Shown here piece by piece: positions 53,321 through 64,000 of a stretch of DNA of 64,000 nt. The DNA comes from Metallococcus carri (GTDB lineage Bacteria; Actinomycetota; Actinomycetes; Actinomycetales; Dermatophilaceae). How positions within the stretch are numbered: the stretch's first letter is position 1; each line of letters opens with the position of its first letter. Under the pieces are notes generated by a model. The model saw only the letters and a list, made by a program, of their open reading frames with translations. It had not been told where the DNA came from and searched no databases. The position numbers were made by a program, and so were the translations under genes. Location: NCBI RefSeq assembly GCF_011440275.1, contig NZ_JAAOIV010000007.1, positions 1 to 64,000 on the forward strand, in the 5' to 3' direction.

Positions 53321-53550
53321 CGTCCGCAGCAACGCACCACCCCTCGTGCACAACTGCGGACGCTCGGGCCCGCCATACGACACCGTCCGCAGCAACGCAC
53401 CACCCCTCGTGCACAACTGCGGACGCTCGGCCCCGCCATACGACACCGTCCGCAGCAACGCACCACCCCTCGTGCACAACTGCGGACGCTCGGCCCCGCC
53501 ATACGACACCGTCCGCAGCAACGCACGACCGCTCGCGCACAGACGCGGAC
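53321..53550. repeat. Array of 63-bp hairpin repeats (three full, one partial)
   Basis: Units start with CGTCCGCAG at 53321, 53384, 53447 and 53510. In each, CGTCCGCAG (offset 1-9) is complementary to CTGCGGACG (offset 34-42), and inside that GCAC/GTGC can pair again. The spacer CTCGG[GC]CCCGCCATACGACAC joins units. The first three are almost identical. The fourth has diverged. It fills the gap before the CBS gene. Open frames read through the array in several frames, but they are an artefact of the repeat. Confidence 0.85.
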
Positions 53551-53632
53551 ACCGATCGAGCCGTTCCTCGCCAATCGTGAGCCCCGCGCATTAGCGTCGG
53601 AGTACCCCATCAGAGGCTCGAAGGAGACCGTT

Positions 53633-54052
53633 ATGACCACAGCACGTGACCTGATGTCCAGCCCCGCTCAGTCGCTCAAGACCAGCGACAGCATCGTCAC
53701 CGCCGCGCAGGCGTTGAGCAGCAACGACGTGGGCTCGATGCCCGTGCTCGATGAGAACGGACAGTTGGCCGGCATACTGACCGACCGCGACATCGTGGTG
53801 CGCGGGCTGGCTCAGGGCGTGACCCCTGACCGCGGGACCGTCGCGGATGTCCTCACCGAGACCGTCGTCGTGGTCAATGCTGACGACGACCAGGACAAGA
53901 TCGTCAACGCGCTCACCCAGAACCAGGTGCGTCGCCTGCCTGTCTTGGACGGCAACGAGGTCGTCGGGATGGTCAGCCAGGCCGACCTCGCGCGGGCGCT
54001 GCCGAACAGCGAGACCGGCAACGTCGTCGCCGCGATCTCCGAGGAGTCCTAG
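53633..54052 (+). CDS. CBS-domain-pair protein
   Basis: A 139-residue protein made of two CBS motifs: ARDLMSSPAQSLKTSDSIVT to GSMPVLDENGQLAGILTDRDI, and VADVLTETVVVVNADDDQDK to RLPVLDGNEVVGMVSQADLA. Stand-alone CBS pairs bind adenine nucleotides and often respond to stress (the Hrp1 type in mycobacteria). ATG 53633 follows AAGGAGA. It lies between the hairpin array and a convergent HNH gene. Confidence 0.92.
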   Translation: MTTARDLMSSPAQSLKTSDSIVTAAQALSSNDVGSMPVLDENGQLAGILTDRDIVVRGLAQGVTPDRGTVADVLTETVVVVNADDDQDKIVNALTQNQVRRLPVLDGNEVVGMVSQADLARALPNSETGNVVAAISEES

Positions 54053-54147
54053 CGAGCGCCAGCGATCTAGCGGGAAGGCCTGCCCGAAGTCGGCGTCCCA
54101 TCGCCCACAACGGAACCTGTCACCGACCTCTGGGGCAGCGTCTCCCG

Positions 54148-55065
54148 CTAGCCGGCGTTGAGGAATGTCCTGTAACGCTCGTCGAGCAGTTGCCGATCGG
54201 GGCGTTGGTTTCGCTGCTCCGGGACGACCATCAGCCGGCGCCCGTGGAACTCCTGGATGCCGTGCCGCAGCATCGGTCCGTCGACCTCGCGCAGAACGTC
54301 GGAGTTGATGCGGACTTCGTAGTCCGCGGTGATCCCCAGGATGTGCCGGTCGTAGGCCGCGTGATGCATCTTGCACAGCGTGAGTCCGTTGGTGATCACC
54401 GGCCGACCACCGCCGCTGTCTTCTTGGATGTGCGCCGCGTCCAGCAGGTCGCCGTGCCGGAAGGAGCACACCGCGCAGGACGTCCGGTAGGCGCGCAGTA
54501 CCGCCGCGCGGAACGGCCGTTGGTGCAGCCGCATCTTGGTCAACTGCTGGCGGTATGACGGGTCGAGTTCAAGGTCGGTCGAGGGCCAGTTGATGTCCAA
54601 CTGAGGCACCTGGTCGATGTCAACGACGAACTGCTGACTCTCGCGCTCCTCCGCCACGAGGAACACCGGATAGATCGCGCTGTAGCCGCCGCCTTGCACG
54701 CCGAGCCACCAGATGAGCGGCAGTCGCTCCAGCATGGCAGTGCGCAGAGCTCGGTTCTCGTGGTGGTCGGCGTCCTGGCCGCGCATCTTGTAGCGATAGA
54801 AGCCGTCGCGTCCGACGGCGTCGTCGTAGGGACGAGCCGACCCCTCGGGCCGATAGACCGTCCGGATCGAAAGCGCCGCCTCGAGGTGCCCAGGTTTCCA
54901 GATGCCCTGCTGGGTCGGCATCAACCGGATGGTCTCGCCGGCCAGGGTGAGGCCGCTGGTGTCCTCCTGGGTGAACGTCTCCTTGCCGGACGCCCGCTGC
55001 CGGTCCAGCCAGCCGAACGCCTCGCGCCTGATCGCGAGCTCGCGTAGACGTTCAGCGGAATTCAC
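54148..55065 (-). CDS. HNH endonuclease-domain protein
   Basis: A 305-residue protein. The C-terminal HNH_2-type nuclease has CAVCSFRHGDLLDAAHIQED, then GRPVITNGLTLCKMHHAAYD (the H-N-H core with its Cys). The N-terminal 180 residues are a separate domain (WKPGHLEAALSIRTVYRP, YRYKMRGQDADHHENRALR) found in restriction-like HNH proteins, possibly a modified-base reader. Such genes act as stand-alone restriction enzymes or defence nucleases. The flanking hairpin arrays on both sides are notable. Confidence 0.85.
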   Translation of the reverse strand: MNSAERLRELAIRREAFGWLDRQRASGKETFTQEDTSGLTLAGETIRLMPTQQGIWKPGHLEAALSIRTVYRPEGSARPYDDAVGRDGFYRYKMRGQDADHHENRALRTAMLERLPLIWWLGVQGGGYSAIYPVFLVAEERESQQFVVDIDQVPQLDINWPSTDLELDPSYRQQLTKMRLHQRPFRAAVLRAYRTSCAVCSFRHGDLLDAAHIQEDSGGGRPVITNGLTLCKMHHAAYDRHILGITADYEVRINSDVLREVDGPMLRHGIQEFHGRRLMVVPEQRNQRPDRQLLDERYRTFLNAG

Positions 55066-55134
55066 TCTCGGATCATGGCAGCACGCCGACGACGTCGCTA
55101 GTGGTCAGAGGCTCTCCGCCTCGGCGTACCCACC

Positions 55135-55240
55135 TGTCCGCAGCAAAGCACCACCCGTGGTGCGCACACGCGGACGCTCGCCCCCGCCATACGACACCGT
55201 CCGCAGCAACGCACGAGCGATCGTGCGTAACTGCGGACGG
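55135..55240. repeat. Second site of the 63-bp hairpin repeat (two units)
   Basis: Units at 55135 and 55198, 63 bases apart, carry the same outer arms (GTCCGC.../GCGGAC) and the CGCCATACGACAC joiner as the array at 53321. The inner stems differ but still pair: GCACCA-CCCG-TGGTGC in the first, GCACGA-GCGA-TCGTGC in the second. This is covariation rather than plain copying. Confidence 0.85.
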
Positions 55241-55259
55241 AAGGGTGGGGATGAAACGG

Positions 55260-55335
55260 TGGTGGAGCGTAGGGGACTCGAACCCCTAACCCCCTGCTTG
55301 CAAAGCAGGTGCGCTACCAATTGCGCCAACGCCCC
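55260..55335 (-). tRNA. tRNA-Ala (anticodon TGC)
   Basis: On the minus strand, GGGGCGT pairs with ACGCTCC as acceptor stem, with discriminator A and encoded CCA (55262-55260). The anticodon loop CTTTGCAAG gives TGC. The T-loop is GGTTCGAGTCC. It neighbours tRNA-Ile, as is common near gyrA in actinobacteria. Confidence 0.96.
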
Positions 55336-55363
55336 GGGTGTCCCGAGCCGGAGCCCGGAACGA

Positions 55364-55392
55364 CGAAGGCCGACCCAGCGGGTCGGCCTTCG
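55364..55392 (-). terminator. Hairpin terminator after the DLW-39 gene
   Basis: CGAAGGCCGACCC (55364-55376) and GGGTCGGCCTTCG (55380-55392) pair perfectly over 13 bp with a three-base loop AGC. It starts nine bases beyond the DLW-39 stop on the minus strand and lies upstream of tRNA-Ala. Confidence 0.82.
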
Positions 55393-55400
55393 CTGGTGGG

Positions 55401-55553
55401 TCAGTTCGCGGTGCCGGAGGCACTCATCGAGTTGCTGCCCGGCTTGTCGGACGCCTGGGCCCACATCTGGTTGCCGACCTTGTTCTGCTTGTACTTCTGC
55501 GAAGCGAACGCAGCGGCGCCGGCCGCAGCGATGACCATCAGGGCCTTCTTCAT
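55401..55553 (-). CDS. DLW-39 family small protein
   Basis: A 50-residue protein starting KKALMVIAAAGAAAFASQKY, then KQNKVGNQMWAQASDKPG. It matches the small DLW-39 family in length, N-terminal membrane-like helix and the position of the [DQ][LM]WA[EQ]A motif; here the Asp-Leu-Trp is Gln-Met-Trp. The gene lies between tRNA-Ile and tRNA-Ala, its fixed position in actinobacteria. Function unknown. It is easily missed because of its size. Confidence 0.8.
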   Translation of the reverse strand: MKKALMVIAAAGAAAFASQKYKQNKVGNQMWAQASDKPGSNSMSASGTAN

Positions 55554-55596
55554 GGTGGACTCCCTCGTTGGACTGTCGTAGGTCCGACCTTAGCGG

Positions 55597-55670
55597 TGGG
55601 CCTAAGAGGACTTGAACCTCTGACCTCTTCCTTATCAGGGAAGCGCTCTAACCGACTGAGCTATAGGCCC
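55597..55670 (-). tRNA. tRNA-Ile (anticodon GAT)
   Basis: On the minus strand, GGGCCTA pairs with TAGGCCC, with discriminator A. The anticodon stem-loop CTTCCCTGATAAGGAAG gives GAT, and the T-loop is GGTTCAAGTCC. The genome does not encode a CCA end here (the next bases read CCG). Confidence 0.95.
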
Positions 55671-55763
55671 TTTTCACCGCGCTGATGCGCCGGATGAGGT
55701 TACCTCACCGCTGGCCCGCGCTCCAAAACGGGTTTAGACGCGGCTCAACAGCGGGAGCCGGTC

Positions 55764-55840
55764 GCCCTTCGACTCGCTCCGCCCTTCGACTCGCTTCGCT
55801 CCCTCAGGACATCGCTCGCTCAGGACGACGCTCAACCACC
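55764..55840. repeat. Decayed palindromic repeat next to the rRNA methyltransferase stop
   Basis: CCCTTCGACTCGCT recurs within 20 bases (55765 and 55782), followed by CAGGACATCGCTCGCTCAGGACGACGCTCAACCACC. The words resemble the dispersed repeat at 25999 and 31053. It reaches the stop codon of the methyltransferase. Confidence 0.5.
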
Positions 55841-56668
55841 GGGGAGGGAGGCGAGGTTGCGGGCGGCACGCTGCTGCAGGGCAATGCCCACCGACACCGA
55901 CACGTTGAGCGACTCGACGGCCGGGTTCATCGGGATCGACACCGTCGAGCGCACCAGCCGCGCCAGCGACGCCGACGCCCCGGTCTTCTCGCTGCCGAAC
56001 ATCAGCGCCAGCCGCTCCCGCACACCGCCGAGCTCGGCCAGCTCCACGTCACCGTGCGCGTCGAAGTTCACCAGCCGGATGTCCTTGTGCTCGGCGAAGA
56101 AGCCCTCCGCCTGCGCCGGCCGGGCGAGCACCACCGGCAGCGAGAACACATAACCCCGGCTGGCGCGCAGCAACCGCCGGTCGGCGATGGTGGTCAGCTC
56201 ACTGTCGAGCAGCACGATCCCGGCCGCGCCGAGCGCCACACTCGTGCGCACAATCGCGCCGATATTGCCGACGATCCGCACCCCGTCGAGCACGACGATG
56301 TCACCGGGCAGCCCGGCCAGGTCGTGCAGCCGCGCCGGCGCCGGCGGCACCGCCACGCCGAACACCTTGGGCTTCTTCTCCACTTTGAAGATGTCGCCCG
56401 CGAGCGCCGGGTCGATCAACCGCAGCGGTATGCCGGCCGCGGTCGCCGCCGCGAGCACCTCACCGGGCACAGGGGTGCCGGCGACGCCATACACCTCCAC
56501 GAACTCGACGCCCGCAGCGATCGCCTGCAACAGCGGCTCGGGGTCCTCCAGGAACATCCGCTTGGCGGTGCCGCGGGAGGACCGGGCCAGGTCGACCAAG
56601 CGTTGGATCGCCGGCTCGCCCCGGTCGGTGATGACCGGCAGGTCACCACCGGAAGAGTCCACCGTCAC
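55832..56668 (-). CDS. tsnR: TsnR-type (nosiheptide/thiostrepton resistance) 23S rRNA 2'-O-methyltransferase
   Basis: A 278-residue SPOUT/TrmH-superfamily methyltransferase. It follows the TsnR protein of Streptomyces closely: FVEVYGVAGTP, LIDPALAGDIFKVEKKPKVF, DIVVLDGVRIVGNIGAIVRT, ALGAAGIVLLDSELTTIADR, RLLRASRGYVFSLPVVLARP and SLNVSVSVGIALQQRAARN. TsnR methylates A1067 (E. coli numbering) of 23S rRNA and blocks thiostrepton binding. The N-terminal L30e-like part is present, so length is normal. The GTG 56668 overlaps the DUF3566 stop (GTGA), putting it in the gyrase-linked operon. Activity on A1067 is inferred from family likeness. Confidence 0.9.
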   Translation of the reverse strand: MTVDSSGGDLPVITDRGEPAIQRLVDLARSSRGTAKRMFLEDPEPLLQAIAAGVEFVEVYGVAGTPVPGEVLAAATAAGIPLRLIDPALAGDIFKVEKKPKVFGVAVPPAPARLHDLAGLPGDIVVLDGVRIVGNIGAIVRTSVALGAAGIVLLDSELTTIADRRLLRASRGYVFSLPVVLARPAQAEGFFAEHKDIRLVNFDAHGDVELAELGGVRERLALMFGSEKTGASASLARLVRSTVSIPMNPAVESLNVSVSVGIALQQRAARNLASLPGG

Positions 56669-57167
56669 TCGTCGGTGAGGGTGAGCTGCAGGCCGCCCAC
56701 AAGCGAGCTGCAGATGTTGTAGAGGAAGGCGACCAGGGTGGCGATCGCGGTCATCAAGATGACGTCGATCACCGCGATCAGCACCGACAGCGACACCACC
56801 CGGCCGAAACCGATGTAGTCGAGGATGTTGAACGTCGAGCCGTTGCGGTCCAGCGAGCGCAGCACGTCGTTGAGGTTGTTGAAGACGCCCATCCCGGCCA
56901 GCACGGTCCACAGCACCGCCACCATCACCACGGTCGCGATGCCGATCGCCACCGACAGCAGGAAGGCGATCTTGAAGACCGAGAACGGGTCGACGCGCGA
57001 AACGGTCAGCCGCACCCGGCGGGGCGTGCTGCGCTTGCGCGCCGGGCGGGTGCCGCCGGATGCGCCGCGAGCCGCCCCCGACCCCGCACCCCCGCTCGGC
57101 AGTTTGCGTGCAGGCGCATCACCGGCTGTGCGACCGGCGCGGGTCTTCGCGACGCCTTCGACGTTGC

Positions 57168-57171
<4 letters not shown>
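56665..57171 (-). CDS. DUF3566 membrane protein
   Basis: A 168-residue protein. A disordered, basic N-terminus precedes the DUF3566 domain: [20 protein letters not shown], helix 1, a short soluble loop ([12 protein letters not shown]) and helix 2 ([20 protein letters not shown]). It is the conserved downstream neighbour of gyrA in actinobacteria (Rv0007 position). Function unknown. The GTG start overlaps the gyrA stop and the end overlaps the tsnR start. Confidence 0.93.
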
Positions 57172-59798
<2,627 letters not shown>

Positions 59799-59852
59799 CA
59801 ATTCCCTTGTCGTTCAAGGACTTTCAGGTATGGCGAGTGGTTCAGTGCCGCG

Positions 59853-59876
59853 TCAGATGTCAGATGTCAGATGTCA
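59853..59876. repeat. Tandem heptamer repeat in the gyrB-gyrA gap
   Basis: TCAGATG is repeated three times at 59853-59873 and followed by TCAAG. The 12-mer TCAGATGTCAAG at 59867-59878 recurs at 59955-59966, where it holds the gyrB stop and last codons. It appears that the end of gyrB was duplicated and then expanded by slippage. Confidence 0.8.
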
Positions 59877-59954
59877 AGTCTTCTGACATCTTCCTCACAC
59901 TCCGCTCCGGCCGGCGACTCGCACGCTCGCCGCCAACCTGCGCTACGCGTTTCG

Positions 59955-62150
<2,196 letters not shown>

Positions 62151-62188
62151 TCACCGGCGCTCAGCGCGTTTGAGCGGTCGGGGCCGGA

Positions 62189-63028
62189 TCACTGCCCGGG
62201 CAGGACGTAGACCGTCGGACGCCTGCCGTCGTCGGGTTGCGCCACACCGGTGCAGGTGATGTAGCTGCCGGTCGGGTGCTGGCAGCTCACCGCATAGTCC
62301 TTGCCGGTCGCGGCGCTGCGCACGGTGAAGGCGCCACTTTGCCCCTCGGCGATGCCACCGGCCTTGGCGGCGATATCGGCGGCGAAGGTGCAGCTCACGC
62401 CCGGCGAGGTCGCGAACGCGCTCGAGCATTGGGTGTTCATCCCGGCCGGCAGCGTCACCGACGTAGACGGCGAGGACGTCGACGACGAAGAGGATGACGA
62501 GGTCGAGCTCGACGACGATGAAGACGAGCTGCTGCTCGAGCTGCCCGGCGAACTCGGCGAGGTCGAGCCGGTGTCAGCCGAGGTCGAGGTGGCCGGCGCC
62601 GTCGGGATCGGTGAGTTCCCCGCGTCTGTGGACGATCCGCGCGAGCCGAAGACCGCCCATGCCACCAGGGCAATCACCACGAGCGAGGTGAGGATCACCG
62701 CGATCGGCAGCCAGGCCCCGCCGCCCCGACGAGGTTGGTCGACGTAGGGCTGGCGCTGGGGCTGCTCGGCATCCGGCTGCTGTTGCGGCGTCGTGCCGTA
62801 TTCGGCGGCACCGTAGTCATAGGCGGGCCGCCGCGGCCCGTCCGGCGCGGGCGCGCTCGGTGCGCCGTAATAGTCACCGAAGGCCGGCTGGGTCTCGTCG
62901 CCCTCGTATGCCGGGCCGCCCGCACGCTGGCCGAGTTGCGGGTCGGTCGCCTCCGGGTCCGGTGCGAAGAACCGGTCGAAGGAGTCATCGTCGCGCCCCG
63001 GCGGTCGGTTGCCGTGTCCGTCGGTCAT
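62189..63028 (-). CDS. Membrane protein with poly-Ser linker and external domain, unknown function
   Basis: A 279-residue protein inserted between dciA and gyrB. The N-terminal about 115 residues are cytoplasmic, Pro/Asp/Gln/Tyr-rich and disordered. A membrane helix (PIAVILTSLVVIALVAWAVF) follows, then about 55 residues that are mostly Ser with some Thr/Pro. The external C-terminal domain has four Cys (CSSAF, SCTFAAD, SCQHPTGSYITC) and looks like a small disulfide-bonded DUF4333-like domain, though I cannot confirm that. ATG 63028 is chosen. The longer ORF start has no ribosome site. Confidence 0.8.
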   Translation of the reverse strand: MTDGHGNRPPGRDDDSFDRFFAPDPEATDPQLGQRAGGPAYEGDETQPAFGDYYGAPSAPAPDGPRRPAYDYGAAEYGTTPQQQPDAEQPQRQPYVDQPRRGGGAWLPIAVILTSLVVIALVAWAVFGSRGSSTDAGNSPIPTAPATSTSADTGSTSPSSPGSSSSSSSSSSSSSTSSSSSSSTSSPSTSVTLPAGMNTQCSSAFATSPGVSCTFAADIAAKAGGIAEGQSGAFTVRSAATGKDYAVSCQHPTGSYITCTGVAQPDDGRRPTVYVLPGQ

Positions 63029-63142
63029 CGCCTTGCTGATCCCTTCGTATGCCGTGCCGAGCCCCACCACGGTAGGTCGCGAGCGGGAACCAGCCAAGCT
63101 AGTGCGCCAGCTTTGGTGCTGGCTGAGACCGGGATGAGCGGC

Positions 63143-63682
63143 TCAGCCGTAGGTGTCGCGGGGGCCACGACCGCCCCAGACCTTGCGCGGTCCCTTGCTC
63201 CATGACGGTGCGCGCGGCCCGACGATGCGCAACTCGAGCACGACGTCCTTGCCGACGACCTGTTCGATCTGGCCGAGCACGGTGCTGGTCATCAGCGACA
63301 GCTGGGTGGCCCACGCGGTCGACTCGGCCTGCACCACGAGCACGCCTTCTTCGAAGGACACCGCCCGCGCGTGCTCGGCCACCTGCGCGCCGACGATCTC
63401 CGGCCAGCGCGCGAGCACCGAGCCGGCGGCGACATCGGCGGTCCAGCCGCGGTCGGCGAACAAGCGCTGCACCTGGTCACCGACCAGCCCCGGGTCGCGG
63501 GTGTCTTCGCGGGGGCGGCCACCAGTGCGGGGCGTCTTGGCCGAGGTCTTGCGAGGTCGCGCACCGGGCCGCAGACCCTTGTCCCGCGCGGCCTGCCGGG
63601 CCCGGGCGACCGCCTCGCGAACCGCCTCCAGCGGATCACGTTCCAGCGGATCCGGCTGCTCGCCAGGGGGCAGCTCACTCAC
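63143..63682 (-). CDS. dciA: DciA (DUF721) family protein, replicative helicase loader-type
   Basis: A 179-residue protein. A basic, Arg/Lys/Pro-rich N-terminus precedes the DUF721/DciA core: [40 protein letters not shown] and [18 protein letters not shown]. DciA binds DnaB and helps load it in bacteria lacking DnaC. The gene sits between recF and gyrB, as in mycobacteria. The GTG start overlaps the recF end by eight bases. Confidence 0.92.
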   Translation of the reverse strand: MSELPPGEQPDPLERDPLEAVREAVARARQAARDKGLRPGARPRKTSAKTPRTGGRPREDTRDPGLVGDQVQRLFADRGWTADVAAGSVLARWPEIVGAQVAEHARAVSFEEGVLVVQAESTAWATQLSLMTSTVLGQIEQVVGKDVVLELRIVGPRAPSWSKGPRKVWGGRGPRDTYG

Positions 63683-64000
63683 GCGCGGTCACCGAGCCCT
63701 TGGTGACGTCATACATCCGTCCCGCGAGCTCGGGCGGCACGTCGGCTGCGACCGCGGCGGTCACGAGCACCTGTTCGGCGTCGGCCACCATCGCCGCGAG
63801 GCGCTCGCGGCGGGTGCCGTCGAGTTCGGCGAAGACGTCGTCCAGCACGAGCACCGGGTCAGTGCCCAGGTCGTGCCGCAGCAACTGGAAGGCACCCAGC
63901 CGCAAGGCGAGCGCGAACGACCAGGACTCGCCGTGGCTGGCATAACCCTTGGCCGGCAGCTCCCCCAGCCGCAGCGTCACCTCGTCGCGGTGCGGTCCCA
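63675..64000 (-). CDS. recF: RecF, C-terminal part (cut by window edge)
   Basis: The last about 107 residues of the SMC-like ATPase RecF, which loads RecA at gaps. It has [20 protein letters not shown] (signature region), the Walker B motif [14 protein letters not shown] and [13 protein letters not shown], with an upstream GPHRDEV-type block at the edge. The first about 270 residues lie beyond position 64000. The next gene on its strand is dciA. Confidence 0.93.
   Translation of the reverse strand, partial: GPHRDEVTLRLGELPAKGYASHGESWSFALALRLGAFQLLRHDLGTDPVLVLDDVFAELDGTRRERLAAMVADAEQVLVTAAVAADVPPELAGRMYDVTKGSVTARE

Noticed and set aside
53321-53550. Possible CRISPR array at 53.3 kb
   Set aside because: Units are contiguous 63-bp copies with no unique spacers, and no cas genes are present.
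53225-53594. Open frames reading through the 63-bp repeats as a repetitive Arg/Thr/Gln peptide
   Set aside because: The frames exist only because 63 is a multiple of three. No start with ribosome site, and the DNA structure explains the sequence.
54067-54151. CTAGCGGGA...TCCCGCTAG inverted repeat between the CBS and HNH genes
   Set aside because: The arms are nine bases but 67 bases apart. Too weak to call a terminator or an element end.

Overview
The window is high-GC actinobacterial DNA (SigK/RskA, CrgA, FhaA/FhaB, PknA/PknB with PASTA domains, DUF881, DUF3566, DLW-39). Gene content and codon use suggest Micrococcales, perhaps a Dermacoccaceae- or Intrasporangiaceae-like genome. That placement is inference. 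The right half is the conserved origin-proximal block read backwards: from the right edge leftwards recF, dciA, gyrB, gyrA, DUF3566, tRNA-Ile, DLW-39, tRNA-Ala, then ppi, rhomboid, crgA, DUF881, trpG/pabA and the pknB-pknA-pbpA-rodA-pstP-fhaB-fhaA cluster. This is the gene order around Rv0007-Rv0020c of Mycobacterium tuberculosis. oriC should lie a few kb beyond the right edge.

Region 1-5.5 kb: the tail of an IS110-type transposase, then a minus-strand operon for a membrane-bound, selenocysteine-containing formate dehydrogenase (alpha, iron-sulfur and NrfD subunits). An in-frame UGA with a well-formed SECIS hairpin splits the alpha subunit if Sec is ignored. Region 5.6-11.7 kb: a complete SigK regulon, with sigK-rskA, an FAD oxidoreductase-DUF1365-cyclopropane synthase operon and a divergent second cyclopropane synthase-like gene. 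Three near-identical promoter elements (CCATCC-N15-CCGAA[TC]C) tie these genes together.

Region 11.8-30.3 kb is accessory and housekeeping: a clean deletion scar joining a glyoxalase fragment to a truncated Na+/H+ antiporter, a large secreted beta-propeller protein, a dienelactone hydrolase, an HtrA-like protease, a bacterial SUFU protein, an MFS exporter with its regulator, exonuclease III, rhodanese plus cysteine dioxygenase, a lactate 2-monooxygenase-like enzyme, an SGNH hydrolase, DoxX, a large unknown protein with an S1-like segment, a serpin-like protein, an orphan Imm63-like protein and glutathione peroxidase. tRNA-Leu and a 62-bp repeat array follow.

Region 31.3-43.7 kb is the cell-growth and division control cluster. 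Region 43.9-55.2 kb looks like an accessory block set into the conserved order. It holds a ParE/RHH toxin-antitoxin pair, a tightly coupled three-gene cluster of ATP-grasp ligase, S51/cyanophycinase-like hydrolase and Fes-like esterase (the best candidate for an undescribed pathway), a Nei-type glycosylase, regulators, a CBS protein and an HNH nuclease between two arrays of a 63-bp hairpin repeat. Region 55.2-64 kb returns to the gyrase neighbourhood, with a TsnR-like (thiostrepton-resistance type) 23S rRNA methyltransferase next to DUF3566 and gyrA.
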